From Nitrospirales bacterium (lineage in GTDB: Bacteria; Nitrospirota; Thermodesulfovibrionia; Thermodesulfovibrionales; Dissulfurispiraceae): 12,279 nucleotides of DNA. The DNA is taken from NCBI GenBank assembly GCA_020846375.1, contig JADLDZ010000342.1, positions 1 to 12,279 on the forward strand. Reading direction: 5' to 3'. Of the stretch, positions 7,339 through 12,279 are shown one piece after another (within the stretch, counting starts at the first letter, position 1; every line of letters starts with the position of its first letter). Made by a program: the position numbers and the translations under genes. Under the pieces are notes generated by a model that was not told where the DNA came from, made no database searches, and saw only the letters and a list, made by a program, of their open reading frames with translations.

Positions 7339-9321
7339 ATGGCGAAGCAGAGAAGAAGCGGCGATGAGGTTGCGGACAGGATAATCGAGTGGGGGATAAC
7401 CGAAAAGCTGGAAACCTGTTTTGACAGGGCGGAAAAAATGAAGCCCTGCCCTATCGGAGGGTCGGGAGCGTGTTGCTCGATGTGCCATATGGGACCCTGC
7501 AGGCTGGTGGGCAAGAACGCGGAAGAGTCGGTGGTCGGCGTGTGCGGGGCATCCCTTGCCACGGTGGCGGCAAGAAACTTCGCCCGGATGATTGCCGGCG
7601 GTACTGCAGCCCACTCGGATCATTCACGCGACATGGTCTTTACCCTCCTGGCGGTTGCGAACGGTGAGACCAGGGACTTCCAGATCACCGATGTGAGAAA
7701 GCTCTACCGGGTCGCCGGATACCTCGATATCGAATTCGAAGGCAGGCAGGTCAATGATGTTGCCCGCGATGTTGCCTCGACACTCATCAGCGATTTCGGC
7801 AGGCAGAAGGGGGAGATCAACTTCGCCAGGAGAGCCCCCAAAAAGACCCTGGAGAGATGGAGAAAGTGGAACGTTGTCCCACGCGGAATCGACAGGGAGG
7901 TGTCCGAAGCCATGCACCGGACCACTATGGGAGTCGACCACGATCCCGACCATATCCTCCTTCACGGCCTGCGGACGGCCCTGGCGGACGGGTGGGGCGG
8001 CAGCATGATCTCCACTGATGTTACCGATATCCTCTTCGGCACCCCCATGCCGGTGAAGGCGGAGGCGAGTCTCGGCATCTTCAAGGACGATGAGGTGAAT
8101 ATCGTTGTCCACGGACACGAGCCCACTCTTTCCGAGAAGATCGTGGATGTGGTGTCGGAGCCCGAGATGATCGAGTACGCCAAATCCAGGGGAGCCAGGG
8201 GCATCAATCTGGGCGGCATGTGCTGCACGGCGAACGAAGTGCTCATGCGGCACGGGATCCCCACTGCCGGAGGGTTTACCAACCAGGAACTGGGAGTGAT
8301 GACGGGTCTTATCGATGTGCTCACCGTCGATGTGCAGTGCATCATGCCCGCGATAACCGAACTCTCGAAGAAGTTCCATACCAAGATCATCACCACTTCG
8401 GAGAAGGCAAAGATTCCGGGAGCCGTCCATATCGAGTACGACGAGCACCGGGCGAAAGAAGTGGCGCGGGAGATCGTAAGGACCGCCTGCGACAACTTCC
8501 CCAACCGGAAGGCCAAGGGGAGCCACATTACCGACAAATTCCCCATGATCGCGGGATTTTCCCATGAGTACATCGAGTACATGCAAGGGGGGAGGTGGCG
8601 GGGTTCCTTCCGTCCGCTGAACGATGCGATCATGGCGGGGAGGATACGCGGGGTGGTGGGTCTGGCAGGGTGTGACAACCCGCGGGTCACCTCGACCGGC
8701 ATTCACCGGTACCTGGCTGCGGAGCTGATCAAGAACGACGTCCTGATCGTCTCGACAGGATGCGGCTCAGCGGCATGCGGCACGGCAGGGTGGCTGACCC
8801 CGGAGATGGCCCTGGAGAATGCGGGGCCTGGGCTGCGGGAGGTGTGCGAAGCGATCGGGATCCCTCCCATCCTGCACCTGGGGGCGTGTGTGGACAACTC
8901 CCGTATCCTGACCATCGCCAGTGCGATGGCGGCGGAGGGGGGGCTGTCTGATGAGATCGGGGGGATGCCTGCGGTGGGGATAGCGCCGGAGTGGATGTCG
9001 GAGAAGGCGATAGCGATCGGGTCCTACCTTGCGGCATCAGGAGTGCCGGTGATCTTCGGAGGGGAGTCTCCGGTGGAGGCGAGCAGGGAGGTGACCCGCA
9101 TTCTGACCGAAGTATGGTTTGAGAGGTTCAGGGGAGCGATGCACTTTGAGCCTGACCCGGAGAAGATGCTGTCTTTGGCCCTGACCTACATTGACAAGGC
9201 GAGGGAGGCCCTGAAGCTGAAGAAGTATGAGCCGGGCAAGTTCGGGACCGAAAAAGTCCTCATGGATATGGCCGCCCGCCGTGATATCGAAAGAGCGGCA
9301 AAACCCCATGTCGGCCTTTAA
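7339..9321 (+). CDS. cooS: Ni-carbon monoxide dehydrogenase catalytic subunit (CODH/ACS beta subunit)
   Basis: A 660-residue protein that reduces CO2 to CO for AcsB (or oxidises CO) at a Ni-Fe-S C-cluster. The D-cluster cysteines C37 and C45 and B-cluster cysteines C46, C49, C54 and C69 are present. C-cluster ligands are complete: H260, C295 (or adjacent C296), C334, C445, C475 and C517. The proton-relay residues H92/H95 and K556 are also in place. It could equally be named acsA, since it sits in an acs operon. AGGAGG overlaps the acsB stop, and a strong terminator follows 28 bases after the stop. Oddly, codon choice changes sharply in the part encoding residues about 414-634: leucine is CTG in 17 of 19 cases and never CTC. 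In residues 1-413, CTC is used in 10 of 22. Confidence 0.96.
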   Translation: MAKQRRSGDEVADRIIEWGITEKLETCFDRAEKMKPCPIGGSGACCSMCHMGPCRLVGKNAEESVVGVCGASLATVAARNFARMIAGGTAAHSDHSRDMVFTLLAVANGETRDFQITDVRKLYRVAGYLDIEFEGRQVNDVARDVASTLISDFGRQKGEINFARRAPKKTLERWRKWNVVPRGIDREVSEAMHRTTMGVDHDPDHILLHGLRTALADGWGGSMISTDVTDILFGTPMPVKAEASLGIFKDDEVNIVVHGHEPTLSEKIVDVVSEPEMIEYAKSRGARGINLGGMCCTANEVLMRHGIPTAGGFTNQELGVMTGLIDVLTVDVQCIMPAITELSKKFHTKIITTSEKAKIPGAVHIEYDEHRAKEVAREIVRTACDNFPNRKAKGSHITDKFPMIAGFSHEYIEYMQGGRWRGSFRPLNDAIMAGRIRGVVGLAGCDNPRVTSTGIHRYLAAELIKNDVLIVSTGCGSAACGTAGWLTPEMALENAGPGLREVCEAIGIPPILHLGACVDNSRILTIASAMAAEGGLSDEIGGMPAVGIAPEWMSEKAIAIGSYLAASGVPVIFGGESPVEASREVTRILTEVWFERFRGAMHFEPDPEKMLSLALTYIDKAREALKLKKYEPGKFGTEKVLMDMAARRDIERAAKPHVGL

Positions 9322-9349
9322 TCCTGTTGACGAAGAAATCCGAAAGGTG

Positions 9350-9385
9350 AACGGCGTAACGACAAGTTCGTTACGCCGTTTTTTT
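9350..9385 (+). terminator. Strong intrinsic terminator of the acs operon
   Basis: A 13-bp perfect stem, AACGGCGTAACGA (9350-9362) with TCGTTACGCCGTT (9368-9380), encloses a 5-base loop and runs into seven T (9379-9385). It starts 28 bases after the cooS stop. The 5' side has no matching A run, so it should act mainly on + strand transcripts. It separates the acs operon from the NuoE/FdhA operon. Confidence 0.93.
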
Positions 9386-9523
9386 GATGGGGCATAAAGG
9401 TAATCTGTTGATTTAAAAAACTTATAGCCTTATTCCCCGGTTGAATTCGGCTCTTGCCCTATGGTAAAGTTTAGTACCCGAACCCGCTTTGACAACAAGG
9501 AACGGTGACTGTGTGGAGGTAGT
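9386..9523 (+). promoter_or_regulatory. Probable promoter region of the NuoE/FdhA-type operon
   Basis: This A/T-rich stretch follows the acs terminator, so a new promoter is expected. The best pair I see is TTGAAT (9441-9446) and TAAAGT (9465-9470), with an 18-base spacer and four of six consensus matches each. A TTGATT (9408-9413) with TATTCC (9431-9436) is a weaker alternative. TGGAGGT before the ATG at 9524 is the ribosome binding site. No gene is seen here. Confidence 0.35.
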
Positions 9524-10006
9524 ATGAAGATAAGTGAGCTGAATGCCGATGAGCATTACGGTGAAATCGGCGAAGTGGTATCTGACGAGCAGAAGAGAAG
9601 GGGCGTGCTTATCCATGCCTTTCAGAAAATCCAGAAGGAGCACAATTATCTCCCCGAGGACCAGTTGCAGGAGCTGTCGGAGAGGCTGAACATCCCCCTC
9701 TCCGAGGTATATGGTACGGCTTCCTTCTACAAGCATTTCTATTTCAAGCCGAGGGGTAAGAATATCGTCTGTGTCTGCATGGGGACCGCCTGCCATGTCC
9801 GCGGTGCTTCAAAAGTCCTCGAGAAGCTCGAAGAAGAATTCGGTGTGAAGGAGGGCGAGACGACTCCCGACAAGTCCATGACGCTGGAGACGGTCGGGTG
9901 CGTCGGATGCTGCGGCCTCGCCCCGGTCGTGACAGTGAACGAGGAGGTTGTGGGAGAGCTCACTCCCCGCAAGATGAAGGAGATCATCGAACAGATCAAA
10001 GAATAA
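9524..10006 (+). CDS. NuoE-like [2Fe-2S] thioredoxin-fold subunit of a formate dehydrogenase/hydrogenase-type complex
   Basis: A 160-residue homologue of the 24-kDa subunit of complex I (NuoE) and of HndA/HymA. An N-terminal helical part (about 1-75) is followed by a thioredoxin-like domain holding one [2Fe-2S] cluster through C85, C90, C126 and C130, in the canonical C-x4-C and C-x3-C spacing. In the family it works beside a flavin-bearing NuoF subunit in the electron chain between NAD(P)H and a catalytic subunit. Here the gene that should be its NuoF partner, directly downstream, is wrecked (10020-10264). Its own sequence looks intact and selected. It may pair with the short NuoF-like module at 10732 or with a NuoF encoded elsewhere. 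It is the first gene after the acs terminator. Confidence 0.9.
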   Translation: MKISELNADEHYGEIGEVVSDEQKRRGVLIHAFQKIQKEHNYLPEDQLQELSERLNIPLSEVYGTASFYKHFYFKPRGKNIVCVCMGTACHVRGASKVLEKLEEEFGVKEGETTPDKSMTLETVGCVGCCGLAPVVTVNEEVVGELTPRKMKEIIEQIKE

Positions 10007-10019
10007 GCGGGGTGGCGGT

Positions 10020-10264
10020 ATGGGGAAGCCGGCAGGTACCGATGGGCTGAGGCTGGATACCTTTCTGGCTGGACACGTCGGGGGCGCGCGTATGCTGCGG
10101 GACCGCGTGCACCGCGTTCGGAGCGCACAAGGCCATTGATGCCTTGCAGAAGGAGACCCGTGACCGCTGACTTCATCGACCGGGACTACTGCACCCAGTG
10201 CAAGGCCTGCCCCATGGGAGCAGTGAAGGTGCGGAAATGGAGCGCCGTGAAGCGGGAAGAGTAG
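10020..10264 (+). pseudogene. Remnant of a nuoF-type flavoprotein gene (both ends kept, middle lost)
   Basis: Three homology blocks lie in three frames. From the ATG at 10020, after a GGGTGG, about 20 residues (MGKPAGTDGLRL...) read like a gene start. Near 10080 the frame shifts and gives ARVCCGTACTAFGAHK and IDALQKETRDR, the thioredoxin-like N-terminus of NuoF/HndC proteins, stopped by TGA at 10168-10170. Overlapping this in the third frame is DFIDRDYCTQCKACPMGAV and a short basic tail, ending with TAG at 10262-10264. This is the C-terminal ferredoxin end of NuoF, and its motif lacks the usual C-x3-C before the proline. The FMN/NADH domain, SLBB domain and most cluster ligands are absent. 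The position after nuoE is where nuoF normally sits. An assembly collapse is the main alternative to true decay. Confidence 0.72.
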
Positions 10265-10312
10265 TTCAGAGTACCTTCGGATACAACAAAAGTCCTTGAA
10301 AGGAGGGCAAGA

Positions 10313-10723
10313 ATGACACTGAAAGACATGTTACACGCGAAACCGTCTGCTGTGGAGACCTGCAGCGCCGCCTGCATTGCCGCGGATGCGGTCACCATTA
10401 TGGACGGAAAGAATATCGGCTCGCTGCTGGTGTTGGACGAAGAGCAGAAGCTCGTGGGCATCTTCACGGAGAGGGACATCATGCGCTGCTTTGCAAAGGG
10501 TATATCGTTCAAGACCGAGGTGATGAAGAACGTGATGACGACGAATCCGCTGACACTGGACGCTTCCACGGACATCAGCGTTGCGGTCACGCTGATGTCA
10601 GAGAAGAAGATCAGGCATCTGCCGGTGATGGAGGAGGAGAAGGTCATCGGGATGGTTTCCTACCGTGACCTCGTTTCGTACCTGCTGCCGGAAGTGATAT
10701 ATATGGCAGAGGATATCTATTAG
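10313..10723 (+). CDS. Two-CBS-domain protein
   Basis: A 136-residue soluble protein consisting almost entirely of a tandem CBS pair (Bateman module), about residues 8-65 and 70-130. Typical repeats are seen in IGSLLVLDEEQKLVGIFTERD, and in IRHLPVMEEEKVIGMVSYRD in the second domain. No catalytic, DNA-binding or membrane segment is attached. By family knowledge such pairs bind adenine nucleotides (AMP, ATP, NADH, SAM) and regulate a partner. AGGAGG (10301-10306) lies 6 bases before the ATG. The gene is 48 bases after the nuoF wreck, and the next gene starts 8 bases after its stop. It is therefore likely co-transcribed with the FdhA-type enzyme and could sense energy charge for that complex; this is inference from position. 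Confidence 0.85.
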   Translation: MTLKDMLHAKPSAVETCSAACIAADAVTIMDGKNIGSLLVLDEEQKLVGIFTERDIMRCFAKGISFKTEVMKNVMTTNPLTLDASTDISVAVTLMSEKKIRHLPVMEEEKVIGMVSYRDLVSYLLPEVIYMAEDIY

Positions 10724-10731
10724 AGGTGGGT

Positions 10732-11316
10732 ATGGCAGAGGCGAAAGAAGTAAAAGTGGAAGAGATAAAGAAGAGCGCGGAGGAGAAGAGCTGTCCGGTG
10801 CAGCGGTCCCTCTACTACATCTCGGAGTTCCTTTCCGGCCCCATGTGCGGGAGGTGCTTTCCCTGCGCCATGGGGAGTTATGAGGCGCGGGTCCGCCTGC
10901 AGTCCCTCATCGAGGGCAGGGGAACCGAGGCCGATATCAATGCCCTGAAAAGGATCACCGCTGAAATGGCGGAGGCGTCCATGTGCAAGAAGGGCAAGGA
11001 CACCGCCTCTTTCATTGCGGGATGGCTGAGCGAGGAGGCCTTTGACGGTCACCTGTCCGGCACCTGCTCCTCCGGCGAGTGCAGCGCACTCATCGAATAC
11101 AGGGTGGTCTCCGGCAAATGTACGGCATGCGGCCGCTGCACGGAAGTGTGCACGCATGCCGCAGTCATCGGGGAGAAGGCAAAGCCGTACCGGAGCGGCG
11201 TCCCCTTCGAGATACGGCAGAAGAGATGCACCCGGTGTGGTGAATGCATCAAGGTCTGCCCGGAAGGGGCGATCATCCTGGTGGGAGTGAAGGAGAGTAC
11301 ACTGGCGGGCGTATAG
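10732..11316 (+). CDS. Flavin-less NuoF-like iron-sulfur protein ([4Fe-4S] binding region plus two ferredoxin clusters)
   Basis: A 194-residue protein equal to only the C-terminal third of NuoF/HndC. Residues 39-85 give the NuoF N3-type [4Fe-4S] site: C39, C42, C45 and, after about 40 residues, C85. GTCSSGEC (111-117) matches the linker seen in Hnd-type subunits. Two ferredoxin motifs follow: C130, C133, C136, C140 and C166, C169, C172, C176. The FMN/NADH Rossmann-like domain and SLBB domain are absent, so it should carry electrons but not bind NADH. ATG at 10732 is favoured with GAGG ahead; GTG at 10726 would add two residues. It lies between the CBS gene and the FdhA-type gene (52-base gap, no terminator), so it is a likely electron-transfer subunit of that enzyme. 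Confidence 0.85.
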   Translation: MAEAKEVKVEEIKKSAEEKSCPVQRSLYYISEFLSGPMCGRCFPCAMGSYEARVRLQSLIEGRGTEADINALKRITAEMAEASMCKKGKDTASFIAGWLSEEAFDGHLSGTCSSGECSALIEYRVVSGKCTACGRCTEVCTHAAVIGEKAKPYRSGVPFEIRQKRCTRCGECIKVCPEGAIILVGVKESTLAGV

Positions 11317-11368
11317 GATCAAAGTGTGGCGCATTCGCGTACCGAGCAATTGAATGGAGGAGGCATTG

Positions 11369-12279
11369 ATGGCGAGCATGGTGAATTTCACGATAGATGG
11401 GAAGGGGGCGAAGGCCCCGGAGGGCGTGAACCTTATCGAGGCGGCGGAGATGAACGGCATCCACATCCCGAATCTCTGTTTCCTCAAGGGACAGAAGGGC
11501 ATCGGTGCGTGCCGGCTCTGCCTTGTGGAGGTGGAGGGGATGAAGGCCCCCCTGATCGCCTGCACCTCGAAGATCAAGGAGGGGATGGCGATCAATACGA
11601 AGACCGAGAAGGTGCTGGAGGTGAGGAAGTTTGTGGTGGACCTTATCCTCTCCATGCATCCCCTCGACTGTATGACCTGCACCAAGGCGGGGGGATGCAA
11701 CCTCCAGCAGTATGCCTACGACTTCGAGATAAAGGAGTCTTCCTTTACGCGGAAGAAGTTCGGCTTCTCGGTGGATGAGGCGAATCCCTTCATCAAGCGG
11801 GACCCTGACTACTGCGTCCTGTGCGGGCGGTGTGTGAGGGTCTGCAAGAACCAGGGGACCAACGTCCTCGAATTCATGGGCAGGGGGGTCGGTTCGAAGG
11901 TCACGACCGCCGACGACAAATCGCTCCAGGACTCGGGCTGCACCTTCTGTGGAAGCTGTGTGGATGTCTGCCCGGTCAATGCCCTCCTCGAGGCCGACCG
12001 GTGGCGCAAGGGAAGGGAATGGGAATACGACACGACGAAGTCGGTATGCCTCCTGTGCGGCAACGGGTGTGACATCACGGTCAGCTCGAAGGATGGCTCC
12101 GTGAGAAAAGTGAATGCGGGCGCGGTGGACGGCTCCCCCGAGAAGTACCTTTGCGCCTACGGAAGGTTCGGATTCGACTGCATCGAGTCCGATACGAGAG
12201 TGACCGCCCCGATGAAGCGGGTGGGCGATGAATTGAAGGAGACCACCTGGGAGGATGCCCTTGCCGTCGTTGCCGCGGA
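11369..12279 (+). CDS. Molybdopterin oxidoreductase, NuoG/FdhA-type (formate-dehydrogenase-like alpha subunit), 3' end outside window
   Basis: The first 303 residues of a large catalytic subunit. In order it shows a [2Fe-2S] domain (C37, C48, C51, C65), a His-ligated [4Fe-4S] site (H97, C101, C104, C110), two ferredoxin clusters (C149, C152, C155, C159; C191, C194, C197, C201), and the start of the Mo/W-bis-MGD domain with its own [4Fe-4S] site (C227, C230, C234, C262). This order is that of NAD-type or ferredoxin-type FdhA of acetogens, and excludes an [FeFe] hydrogenase. GGAGGAGG (11356-11363) fixes the start 5 bases later. Where formate dehydrogenases have Cys-x-Lys-Gly after the last ligand, this protein has C262-A-Y264-G. 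The Sec/Cys active-site residue lies beyond the window, so formate dehydrogenase activity is likely but unproven. Confidence 0.88.
   Translation, partial: MASMVNFTIDGKGAKAPEGVNLIEAAEMNGIHIPNLCFLKGQKGIGACRLCLVEVEGMKAPLIACTSKIKEGMAINTKTEKVLEVRKFVVDLILSMHPLDCMTCTKAGGCNLQQYAYDFEIKESSFTRKKFGFSVDEANPFIKRDPDYCVLCGRCVRVCKNQGTNVLEFMGRGVGSKVTTADDKSLQDSGCTFCGSCVDVCPVNALLEADRWRKGREWEYDTTKSVCLLCGNGCDITVSSKDGSVRKVNAGAVDGSPEKYLCAYGRFGFDCIESDTRVTAPMKRVGDELKETTWEDALAVVAA

Noticed and set aside
7624..8706. Minus-strand open frame of 360 codons opposite cooS
   Set aside because: It is a shadow of cooS with no recognisable domain and no ribosome binding site that would support it.
9489..9494. Perfect TTGACA (-35-like) close to the nuoE-like gene
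   Set aside because: No -10-like sequence lies 16-18 bases downstream and it is too close to the start codon, so it was not called a promoter.
11369..12279. The right-edge gene as an [FeFe]-hydrogenase catalytic subunit
   Set aside because: After the ferredoxin clusters it continues with the C-x2-C-x3-C molybdopterin-domain motif and GRFGFD, not with the H-cluster motifs of hydrogenase.

Overview
The window is the acetyl-CoA-synthase core of a bacterial Wood-Ljungdahl (reductive acetyl-CoA) pathway, followed by the start of a formate-dehydrogenase-type operon. All recognisable genes are on the + strand. The enzymes are bacterial in type: a full-length AcsB of 732 residues and two-subunit AcsC/AcsD with MeTr, rather than the archaeal Cdh arrangement. 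This points to a strictly anaerobic bacterium. The G+C-rich, C/G-ending codon use and the gene content would fit Nitrospirota or Desulfobacterota (or a relative), but the sequence alone does not settle the lineage.

Region 1 (1-1972). A left-edge stretch with possible hairpins is followed by a HAD-family phosphatase (gph-like) and cooC, the nickel-insertion ATPase. About 200 non-coding bases then lead to the acs genes and carry a perfect 7-bp inverted repeat just before acsE.

Region 2 (1973-9385). acsE, acsD, acsC, acsB and cooS are tightly packed, with strong ribosome binding sites and short gaps, and end at a strong intrinsic terminator. Together they carry a methyl group from methyl-tetrahydrofolate (AcsE) to the corrinoid iron-sulfur protein (AcsCD) and on to acetyl-CoA synthase (AcsB). 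AcsB joins it to CO made from CO2 by the CODH subunit (CooS) and to CoA. All cluster ligands expected in AcsB, CooS, AcsC and CooC are visible.

Region 3 (9386-12279). This second transcription unit contains an intact NuoE-like 2Fe-2S subunit, a wrecked nuoF gene that keeps only its two ends, a two-CBS-domain protein and a short NuoF-like iron-sulfur module without NADH/FMN domains. It ends with the first 303 residues of a NuoG/FdhA-type molybdopterin (or tungsten) oxidoreductase that runs off the right edge. The likely role is CO2/formate chemistry or electron supply for the methyl branch. The flavin module that would link it to NAD is missing here, and a conserved active-site-region lysine is replaced by tyrosine.

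The main points for a second look are the nuoF wreck with its retained flavin-less replacement, the Lys-to-Tyr change in the molybdoenzyme, a sharp codon-use switch inside cooS, and the inverted repeat before acsE.
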